Source of the DNA: Struthio camelus
Lineage: Eukaryota > Chordata > Aves > Struthioniformes > Struthionidae
Direction: 5' to 3'
DNA: 64,000 nt
NCBI RefSeq assembly: GCF_040807025.1
Contig: NC_090954.1
Span: forward strand, 14,339,501-14,403,500
Both the position numbers and the translations under genes were made by a program. This document shows positions 49,601 through 56,049 of this stretch, piece after piece; positions within the stretch are counted from its first letter, which is position 1, and each line of letters starts with the position of its first letter. The notes under the pieces are model-generated. The model was not told the origin of the DNA. It searched no databases and saw only the letters and a list, made by a program, of their open reading frames with translations.

Positions 49601-52162
49601 GTGGTGAACTACTTTTTTAATATGAAGTTAACAGTATCCACATGGATTTGGTACATACAGCTAGAAAATTACTGCAACAGTTAGGTGCTGATCTGCACAG
49701 AGACATTTACAGTTAGTCCACTGCTCTATGATAGTAACAAAAGGGACTCACAAGTAACAAAAACACGAATGAAGTTTAAGAAATGAATATAGATGTTAGC
49801 TCTGATCATTATAGCCAGCCTATAAATTCCTTTCTGTAATTCAATCTTCATTTTGGGTAATGAATTCTAGGGCTGGCCTAGTAAAAGACAAACAATTTGA
49901 AGAGAGAACTCATTTATTGTGCAGACCCATTTTCAGTTGCCAGTTCTGATCTGAGTTCCCAGCTCAGTCTAAGTTGGTTATCAAACACAGACTCCATCTC
50001 TGTTTTTCATTATGAATACAGCACAAGATCTAGTATCAGAGCGCACAGAGCACACGTGCCTCCCCTTATCCCCAGCCAAACACAGAATTTTTCCCCAGTA
50101 AATTATAGCACCTACATACCAAGTCAACTTTGGAATATTCCTCTACAATCTTCATGTGCTCTTCTGGGTTATAACCATTCCAACGATCTCGTTTTCCATC
50201 ATAATCAAACATCAGCTGAGGCTGCACATGTTCATCTGGTGCAATGTTCATGCCGGTGTATTTTGCTCCAACTTTCCTGGGTCTCTGAAAGAAAAAGAAA
50301 TGGTTGGATCAGTTCATTAGACTGAAGTATATTATTCACTTTAAAAATATGGTATCAATTAAGCTGCTCTAAAGCTGATTTAATCCAGCACTAGAAACGA
50401 ATCGTAAGTAAAAGTAAGTAGTTCATTTCTAGATTTTTATAGTAATGCAACTGTCTAAAACCTATCAATTTACTGCAGCCCCACATAACCCTATCTTCCA
50501 CAGTTAAGAAAGGAATTAAATTACAATTCCTGGAAAGTGTTCTTAACTGACATGCAACCGAAAAGGTTAGCCTCAGCAGCACTTGAGTAAAAACGAATTA
50601 ATGCAAAAAATTAAATGATAAACCTTTTCACCTATTATTGCAGCTCTTTTCATATACAGTTGATAGGCAACATCCTGAATGGTTTTTTTTTCCCCCCTAC
50701 CTAAAGGTTACTTTAGAAATTTTCAAGCAACGCTTCAATATTTGAGAAACTAGTAACGTTCTTGTTATTTATAACCAGCTATTTTCCACTAGAGAAGAAT
50801 TTGCATTGTTTTCAAAAACATTAAAACATCAAAGGTCAAATTTACCTCCATGCAGTCTTTCTTTTTGTGTGTCAATGCACCACAGTTCTCACAAGCTCCT
50901 TTACGATATTTCGTTGCTACAGCATGCTAAACAAAAACAACAAAAAACAGCATTGTACAAGCTTCCACCAAGATTCATAGACGCATTCCTAATAACTACC
51001 TCATTTTTTCAATGCAAGCAAAGTATTCATGCTCTCCACAAAGCCATAACACATCTCAGTTATCACTAAACACTGTGAAACGTCTGCTGAGGAAGAATTC
51101 CCGGCTCCTGTCGTCTTTAAAACATGTAACCAGAAAACACAGAAGATTATAGGAACCAACGTTTCTATTCTTCCTTTCTCACAGAATCAAATCTTATCTT
51201 TACAACCAAAATATTTTGCATACCTCTTGAACTCCTCGTTTGTACCAATCTCCAGAGGAGCTATACTGTTTCTGCTTCTCTGGCTGAGGTCTCTGGTGCT
51301 TTAGAGTGGGTCTTTTAGAAGGATCTATGTACCATGGCACTGAAGATATGTACTGAGGAATGTGAGGATTGATATCTCTGTAAAAGATATCACGTAATAA
51401 ATACATGGCAGGGGAAAAGAATAGCAACTTAACCTAATGCATAACTCTCACCTTCAACTTCAGCGTTTTAGGGCTGATCGTAAAATAACCACCCAAGTTG
51501 TTACAATGCTTTCTAAGTTTGTATAATAAATAAAGACTTTTTTTGATGTTCTGTCTTTATAACAGAAGACTTATCTTATAACAAAAATAGTAATATCCCT
51601 TCTCATCACAGACAATAACAGGTGCAATAAGACGGTGAAGAGCCTTGCAGAAACCACAGAGAGAAGGAAAGAAATTGATAAGCTGCACAGTTAAGTTCCC
51701 CAGCACTACCTTTTGCTCTCTTTTAAAATACCACTTGTAAAGATCTGCACAGGGCAGGGCTTTTTAGCAGCATCCCAACAGATCAGACCAACGCTGAACA
51801 TACGTTATTCTTTTGCAAAAACAAAAATCTATACATCTGAAGAAGGCTGGAACGTTAAAAGTAAATTCACGAAGTACAATAATTCAGTTCCGCGTTCACC
51901 TTTTGTGCTGTCCCTCACGATTTTGTAATCGCAATAAGCAAAATACCTAGTTTTAAACCCTATTACTTTAGAATGACCGTAGCTTTAATAAAACTTACTT
52001 TCCTTCTTCATCCACTTCCGCAGGCGCGTTTCCCAGTTTTCTCTGTTCTTCCAACTCCTTCTTTTTCCTCCAGTCTTCCCTTGTCATCTTCTTTGGTTCC
52101 TCCAGGCTAACATCACTTGATCCTCCCGAAGGAGTCGCGTTAATTACTGTCCCAGACGCCAT
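40501..52162 (-). CDS. SLU7: Pre-mRNA splicing factor SLU7
   Basis: Complete coding sequence in 15 coding exons, 1743 nt, 580 aa (human about 586): complement(join(40501..40680,41595..41699,41961..42035,42213..42317,42761..42922,43887..44026,44219..44286,45767..45864,46122..46253,46763..46810,48495..48560,50120..50284,50846..50926,51224..51377,51999..52162)). SLU7 is a nuclear step-II splicing factor that helps select the 3' splice site. Visible features are a CCHC zinc knuckle (Cys118, Cys121, His126, Cys131), a conserved block [20 protein letters not shown], an acidic run ([12 protein letters not shown], about 232-243), the core [20 protein letters not shown], a [19 protein letters not shown] region (about 427-442), a Lys-rich stretch (490-502) likely to be nuclear localisation, and the C-terminus [10 protein letters not shown]. 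All exon joins keep frame and all introns are GT/AG. It shares a CpG-island promoter with PTTG1. Confidence 0.98.
41595..41699 (-). CDS. SLU7: SLU7 coding exon 14
   Basis: Residues 487-521 in phase 0. It encodes a Lys-rich low-complexity segment ([16 protein letters not shown], then a Ser/Asp/Glu stretch). The donor GTGCAG is weaker than its neighbours. Confidence 0.93.
41961..42035 (-). CDS. SLU7: SLU7 coding exon 13
   Basis: Residues 462-486, phase 0 at both ends. It reads [20 protein letters not shown] then KTLME, and is the least conserved coding exon relative to the mammalian protein I recall. Confidence 0.9.
42101..42140. repeat. Two-copy 20-bp tandem repeat
   Basis: The sequence AAATTTTAGCTTCATT occurs twice with a period of 20 bp, in the short intron between SLU7 exons 12 and 13. 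Confidence 0.85.
42213..42317 (-). CDS. SLU7: SLU7 coding exon 12
   Basis: Residues 427-461 in phase 0. It encodes [20 protein letters not shown] and TGEAGKEIA, an aromatic and Cys-rich conserved block. The first residue is Cys where the human protein, as I recall it, has His. Confidence 0.96.
42761..42922 (-). CDS. SLU7: SLU7 coding exon 11
   Basis: Residues 373-426 in phase 0, starting [20 protein letters not shown] and ending NNHT before a GTAAGC donor. Confidence 0.97.
43278..43295. repeat. Poly-G homopolymer (G18)
   Basis: A run of T followed directly by 18 consecutive G on the plus strand (C18 on the SLU7 transcript), in the intron between SLU7 exons 10 and 11. The exact length may be a sequencing or assembly estimate. 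Confidence 0.85.
43741..43774. repeat. TA/CA-rich simple repeat
   Basis: An alternating ACATATGTACATACACATATA-type tract in the SLU7 intron just downstream of exon 10; interrupted (TA)n/(CA)n with no clear unit. Confidence 0.7.
43887..44026 (-). CDS. SLU7: SLU7 coding exon 10
   Basis: Completes Leu326 and encodes residues 327-372 ([20 protein letters not shown] to ESILEK). The intron before it is in phase 1; the donor is GTAATA. Confidence 0.97.
44219..44286 (-). CDS. SLU7: SLU7 coding exon 9
   Basis: Completes Glu303, encodes residues 304-325 ([20 protein letters not shown] then TQ) and the first base of Leu326. At 68 nt it is a short exon with a strong GTAAGT donor. Confidence 0.96.
45767..45864 (-). 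CDS. SLU7: SLU7 coding exon 8
   Basis: Residues 271-302 plus two bases of codon 303. It contains [20 protein letters not shown], one of the most conserved SLU7 blocks. Confidence 0.97.
46122..46253 (-). CDS. SLU7: SLU7 coding exon 7
   Basis: Residues 227-270 in phase 0. It begins [20 protein letters not shown] (acidic run) and continues through a basic segment [15 protein letters not shown]. Confidence 0.97.
46763..46810 (-). CDS. SLU7: SLU7 coding exon 6
   Basis: A 48-nt exon encoding [16 protein letters not shown] (residues 211-226) between a TTTGCTGCAG acceptor and a GTAAGA donor. It is short enough to be missed by open-frame methods; the human protein has the near-identical [16 protein letters not shown]. 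Confidence 0.95.
48336..48360. repeat. Perfect 10-bp inverted repeat
   Basis: The arms CTGAAGCATT (48336-48345) and AATGCTTCAG (48351-48360) flank a 5-base loop ACTTC, inside the SLU7 intron between exons 5 and 6. A related 24-base segment recurs at 48993-49016. Confidence 0.85.
48495..48560 (-). CDS. SLU7: SLU7 coding exon 5
   Basis: A 66-nt exon, residues 189-210 ([20 protein letters not shown] then QV), phase 0 at both ends with a GTAAGG donor. Confidence 0.95.
49114..49423 (-). mobile_element. CR1 LINE 3' fragment
   Basis: The plus strand reads as the reverse complement of a CR1 3' end: a CCATAGAATGG start, then GGAAAGGACCTCTGGAGATC, TCTAGTCCAACC, CTCCACAACCTCGCTGGGCA and a later TTCAGTTT segment. 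On the minus strand the element ends in two degenerate octamers (ATTCTATG, GTTCTGTG) typical of CR1 tails. It is 5'-truncated to about 310 bp, carries no intact reading frame and sits in the SLU7 intron between exons 4 and 5 in the same orientation as the gene. The far boundary is approximate. Confidence 0.9.
50120..50284 (-). CDS. SLU7: SLU7 coding exon 4
   Basis: Residues 134-188 in phase 0, including [20 protein letters not shown] and [16 protein letters not shown] 142-codon open frame on the opposite strand is only its shadow. Confidence 0.97.
50846..50926 (-). CDS. SLU7: SLU7 coding exon 3 (zinc knuckle)
   Basis: An 81-nt exon encoding residues 107-133, [20 protein letters not shown] and KKKDCME. 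It carries the complete CCHC knuckle, C-x2-C-x4-H-x4-C at residues 118-131, which in human SLU7 is linked to nuclear retention. Confidence 0.96.
51224..51377 (-). CDS. SLU7: SLU7 coding exon 2
   Basis: Completes Lys55 and encodes residues 56-106, with the conserved [20 protein letters not shown] and [17 protein letters not shown]. The donor is GAG|GTATGC. Confidence 0.97.
51999..52162 (-). CDS. SLU7: SLU7 coding exon 1 (start codon)
   Basis: Residues 1-54 plus two bases of codon 55, from [16 protein letters not shown] through [20 protein letters not shown]. The start is the first ATG after a TTTTGTTACAG acceptor; the exon begins at 52173, so 11 nt of 5'UTR lie in this exon and the rest is in an upstream exon. 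Confidence 0.95.
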
Positions 52163-52430
52163 TATATCTCTCTCTGTAACAAAAGATCAGTAAATGTGTT
52201 CATCCAGGCGCACCGAGCAGCACCTCGCCGGGGCCGGGCCGGGGCCCACCGCCCTGCGAGGGCCCGGGAACCTCCCCAGGCCCAAAGCGGCCGCCCGCAG
52301 AGAAAGGAGCCTGCCCAGCACGGTGACCCCTCCGCCCCCGACCTGCCACGGGGAGCTCGGTGCGGCAGCCCCGACTCGAGCAGCCCGAGCGGCCCTGACC
52401 GCCCCGCCAGCCTCCGCCTCCCTTGTTTAC

Positions 52431-52500
52431 CGGCTCCGCTGCGCCACACCGCCACACCGCCGCGCCCCACAATGCCCCGCGCCCCGCCTCAGGCCCCGCC
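52431..52500 (-). other. SLU7: SLU7 non-coding exon 1 (5' end approximate)
   Basis: A minus-strand donor GAGCCG|GTAAAC cuts after 52431 and pairs naturally with the acceptor at 52174. This gives a 5'UTR exon inside the CpG island followed by a 257-bp intron. The transcription start is not determined by the sequence; 52500 is a placeholder. Confidence 0.6.
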
Positions 52501-52699
52501 CCCAACGGAACTCGCGCCTGCTGGGGCGGGGCCAGGCAGTCACCACAGCAACGCCGCGCCGCCGCCGCCGCTGCGGCTGCCCGCGCCACGCCCTGCCCGC
52601 CCTGCCCGCCGCGCGCGCCCAGCGGCAGCCAATCGGCAGCCTGAGCGTTAGTCTAACGGGCCAATGGGAGGTGCGGCGGGGGTTTAAAAGTCGCCGGCA

Positions 52700-52732
52700 G
52701 GACGGACCCCTCTGTTGCGCCGCTCTTCAGAG
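52700..52732 (+). other. PTTG1: PTTG1 non-coding exon 1 (5' end approximate)
   Basis: The plus-strand donor CTTCAGAG|GTGAGA cuts after 52732, about 45 bp downstream of a TTTAAA element. It is the natural first exon for PTTG1, whose coding begins in a later exon. The start position is an estimate. Confidence 0.6.
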
Positions 52733-52840
52733 GTGAGAGGGGTCGTGGTGGGCCGCCGCCGCCGCCGCGGTCGGCTTCCCCCCCCCCCTCCTCCTGAGGC
52801 CTTGCATGGCCTGAAACGCGCAACTTTCTCTCTGCTGTAG

Positions 52841-52903
52841 GTGCTGTTGTTCTGCTCCGTAGCACAGGTCTGTTGGCAGCGCTTGAGGGGGGCCTCTCCC
52901 TAG
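52841..52903 (+). other. PTTG1: Possible second non-coding exon of PTTG1
   Basis: A 63-nt segment lies between a good acceptor (TTTCTCTCTGCTGTAG, ending 52840) and a strong donor (CTAG|GTAAGT at 52904). It has no ATG. It may be a constitutive or optional 5'UTR exon; skipping it joins exon 1 directly to the coding exon. Confidence 0.45.
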
Positions 52904-53437
52904 GTAAGTGCTGTTGGGCTGGGAAGGCAGGTTTTGCTTGGCTAAATCTGAGGCCTCTTCTTGGTGTGAGCAGGTGATGGCTCCTGGAGCCTGGCCAGAA
53001 GATGGCGTTGAGGTCTGTGGCTGTGAATTTTGCTTTGGCTTTGTGTTTAAGCTCTAAATTCCAAGTTTTACCTCAAGGCAGCTTTTTCTGGAGGCTTTTT
53101 TTCCTCCTTGAGTGGTGAATAGCCTGTCTGTCTAAGCAATGGAAGTGAGATCTGGTGAGCTTTTTCTTAGCTGTGCAGGGAGGTACTCTGGATTACCAGT
53201 GACACCTTGCTGCTTCCCTGAACTCATGCAAGTTGCACTGGGAATTTTGAGACTATCGTGTGCACTGATAAAGAAAATTATTCCCAAATGGAGAGAAGTA
53301 TGTCTTGGCTGCTCCTCTAGGAAGCAGCCTGGGGCAACTGTAATGTAGCTTGTTAAAGTGTGCTATTGTAGCAGAGACAATAAAAACTGACTTCTTTCTA
53401 CTCATGGGCTTCCCAGAGTGGTCTCATCAGCTTGAAG

Positions 53438-53519
53438 ATGGCAACACTAATTTTCATTGATAAAGAGAATGGTGAAGTTGGTGCTACTAAGAATCAGTTA
53501 AGACGGCCTTCAGCATCTT
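53438..53519 (+). CDS. PTTG1: PTTG1 coding exon 1 (start codon, KEN box)
   Basis: Residues 1-27 plus the first base of codon 28. The ATG follows GCTTGAAG and is the only start that gives the family N-terminus. The exon's 5' edge is either after CCCAG (53415) or after ATCAG (53430); both leave a short 5'UTR. Confidence 0.95.
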
Positions 53520-55969
53520 GTGAGTATATGCTGCACTGAGTAAACTAATCAGAGGATGGAGTAAAGACCACAAAATTAAGGATTTGCTGTTTGCTGTTTT
53601 GGATGTTAGTACAGTTTTATTCTGCATACCTGTATCTAGCATATCAGTTAATATAAAAGTGAAAATAACTATGTGCTTTCATGGTAGAGAACACTTATGC
53701 TTTTAAGTTATAAGCAGAGAACAGTGCTTTTATGACACCTAGTTTTCCAACATATGCACATAGTGAAGCAAACTTTATGCTTGTTATAGAGCCAAAACTT
53801 ACTTTTCCCCCCCCCCCAGCAAAAGTCTTATCTGAAAGAACACAAGTCCATACTCCACTTCCAAAAAAAAAGATCAGTACATCTCCAGCCACATCCCTCT
53901 CTGTCAGAAAGGCGCTTGGAAACGTGAACCGAACTCTAGCAGCAACAAGCAAGAAGGAGCAGTTGAAACAGAAGAATCAGCCTTGCACTGCAAAGAAGGT
54001 GAGTGCAGTACTTCTGCAGGAAAAATAACACAACTTATCTATGTAGGTACAGCTTGAGTAATATTCAAGGGCGGAGAAGTGACTCTGGAGAAGATATAGC
54101 CTGATTTCCTGTTTTGCTGACATCCTAAGTAGTAGGAGCTAATACTGGGAACCCAAATGTTCTAGTGTGGTGATCTGTTGCCCCTGTGTATAGTATATCA
54201 TTACACTAACTCAGTTGAAGCATTTGCCCTTCTGCAGCTTATTTGCACTGAAGGTGTTAGAACTTAGGCATAACTGAGGACTATGTTGCAGGCATTCTGG
54301 TCTGTAGATCTATACATCACAGAAAAGCCCCTACTATAGGTCCTAAAAGGAGGAATTACAGTAGCTCAGATGAATAATGTGCCTCTTTCCTTAAGATTAC
54401 TGAAAAGACTGCTGGATTAGAAAGCTGTGATGCAGTAGCTGAAGAAGCCTATCCAGAAATGGAAAATATGTTTCCCTATGATCCTCTAGGTAAGAAATTA
54501 TTGATGGAGTTATCAGAATGAACAATCAGGCTCTTGTTTGAATCTTGATTTGTCTCAAGACTTTGGCCAAGCTATTGTGGCAACCAAACTGGCATTGCAT
54601 TTCTGGCATCCTTCCTTAAACATAAGGATGCTCACTACTTAGGAGTACCCCCTCATTCTTGTTTGAATGTTTCTAACTGCAGTAGCTGCACTCAAGACAC
54701 GTAGTCTTCTGAGGCCACTACTGTGGTGGCAGGAAGCTGGTTTCAAATACTAAGATATGGTCTCTTAACTTATTAAATGGCATCGAGAAGACAAGCGCTC
54801 AGAAGGTCTTAAGCAGTGCTGAAGTGTAGACTTTTCCTAAGTGTATACTTCAGATGGCAATATGTAACTGGAGAGACTCCTGCTGAAGTAGGAATCCTAC
54901 TCCTGTAGTTGTATAGTAGAAATCTAAAATCTCTAAAGCTGTTCTTAGAATCTATGCAAACAACTTGCAGTGCTTTTTTAATCCTATATGCCCTCAAACC
55001 TCTAGTTTCTAGAAATAGTTTATGTGGAAGTATATAAAAGCTGTTATACTGGAGACTTCAGTGTTGTTGAAACATGTGTTGCTTGATGTAGTTGACTTGA
55101 ACTGCTTTTCAGTCACCATACTAATGGCTCCTGGGTCATATTAGCAGTTTTGTTTTGCAGTCTACTTGTCTCTTGATTAAATATTAGTATATGGGCTTTT
55201 ATGGACAGTTGATTGTAACTGCAAATAAGCACCCCATAAATGGACTATTAAATTGAGGTGCTTTGGACCTGGTCCTAATTAAACTTAGGAGGACTTGTTG
55301 CTTCCAAGGCTACTGTAAGTGTTGGTGTACACTGCTAGTAAACTACAGTGTTTTCTGTGAACAGACTTTGAGAGTTTTGATGTACCTGAAGAGCACCGAC
55401 TAAGCCATCTGACACTGAGTGGTGTTCCCCTCATGATATTTGAAAGTACCTCTGACAGACTTGTAAACATGGCTCCTTCTCCTGTGAAGCTCCCCCAAAT
55501 GTCATGGGAGCATGGTAAGTGGAGATGTGCATGAAGCTCAGTGTATGCAAGTGCTTATTAGTGGTTTGGGAGGGAAGCTATTGGGCTGTTGCAATAATGA
55601 AACTGTCATTGCTATCTAATACTACCAGAATAGGAGTCTGGTATCAAACAACTGTTGGCATGTAACTATGGTGATTTTTTTCCCTGCTGGCCAGCTCTCT
55701 TAGTACAGGTAGTCTGTCATGTTGTTGAGCAGTTAGTTGCAATGTATTGCTAACCAATCAGTTAAACTGGTTTATGCAATCCAACCATATCTGAGTCTTT
55801 CAAGAGACTTATGCAAATCTGTTAGGATCTAGTTTGTGTTCTAAAGTAAAATTCTGTTTCTTGAACTGACTTACTCTTTCTAACTCTTTCAGACTTGCTA
55901 CAATCAACTGCTGATTTTCTTTCTACTCTGGATGAGATCATTGATATGCCACCTCTGAATGACCTTTAA
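53438..55969 (+). CDS. PTTG1: Securin (pituitary tumor-transforming 1)
   Basis: Complete coding sequence, join(53438..53519,53820..53998,54396..54489,55365..55514,55893..55969), 582 nt, 193 aa (human 202). Securin binds and inhibits separase until the APC/C degrades it at anaphase. The N-terminus MATLIFIDKENGE carries the KEN box (residues 9-11). The destruction box RKALGNVNR is at 57-65. The separase-binding region reads YPEMENMFPYDPLDFESFDV (about 106-125) and is followed by LSGVPLMIFE. A CDK-type SPVK site is at 157-160. The C-terminus is STLDEIIDMPPLNDL, shorter than human. All five exons join in frame with GT/AG introns. No PxxP SH3-type motif is present around residues 156-168, where human PTTG1 has a double one. 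Transcription is probably G2/M-regulated, from the promoter motifs. Confidence 0.97.
53820..53998 (+). CDS. PTTG1: PTTG1 coding exon 2 (destruction box)
   Basis: Completes Ser28 and encodes residues 29-87, Lys/Thr/Ser-rich, including RKALGNVNR. The acceptor has a C11 tract (CTTTTCCCCCCCCCCCAG), an unusual all-C polypyrimidine tract. Confidence 0.96.
54396..54489 (+). CDS. PTTG1: PTTG1 coding exon 3
   Basis: Residues 88-118 plus the first base of Asp119. It contains EAYPEMENMFPYDPL, the start of the separase-binding segment. Confidence 0.95.
55365..55514 (+). CDS. PTTG1: PTTG1 coding exon 4
   Basis: Completes Asp119, encodes residues 120-168 (FESFDVPEEHRLSHL, LSGVPLMIFE, SPVK) and the first base of Asp169. 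Both flanking introns are in phase 1. Confidence 0.96.
55893..55969 (+). CDS. PTTG1: PTTG1 coding exon 5 (last)
   Basis: Completes Asp169 and encodes residues 170-193, ending PPLNDL, then TAA at 55967-55969. The Cys-containing tail of the human protein is missing. Confidence 0.94.
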
Positions 55970-56022
55970 AGCATGTTCTGAAACTTTTACTCAGTTAAAA
56001 TTTCATGTAGTTTTGTATCTTT

Positions 56023-56028
56023 AATAAA
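56023..56028 (+). terminator. PTTG1: PTTG1 polyA signal
   Basis: A canonical AATAAA 54 bp after the stop codon, followed by a T/G-rich stretch (CTTGTCTATTTTCAG) suited to 3'-end formation. The 3'UTR is therefore only about 75-85 nt. Confidence 0.9.
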
Positions 56029-56049
56029 GACTAGTTTAACTTGTATAAT

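Larger units (their letters stand above)
52190..52800. promoter_or_regulatory. Bidirectional CpG-island promoter SLU7/PTTG1
   Basis: A CpG-dense island lies between the divergent first exons of SLU7 (minus) and PTTG1 (plus). The SLU7 first exon donor is at 52430 and the PTTG1 first exon donor at 52733, so both starts fall within roughly 300 bp. On the PTTG1 side are CCAAT boxes at 52629-52633 and 52661-52665 (32 bp apart), a MYB-type TAACGG (52654-52659) between them and TTTAAA at 52683-52688. There are also CGG/GCC triplet runs near 52558-52570 and 52753-52767. Confidence 0.85.

Noticed and set aside
49897-50325. 142-codon open frame on the plus strand
   Set aside because: It is antisense to SLU7 exon 4 and its flanks; the minus-strand translation is clearly SLU7.
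52194-52736. Pro/Arg/Ala-rich frames of 129-180 codons in both strands
   Set aside because: They are stop-poor frames in the SLU7/PTTG1 CpG island and overlap the non-coding first exons and promoter motifs.
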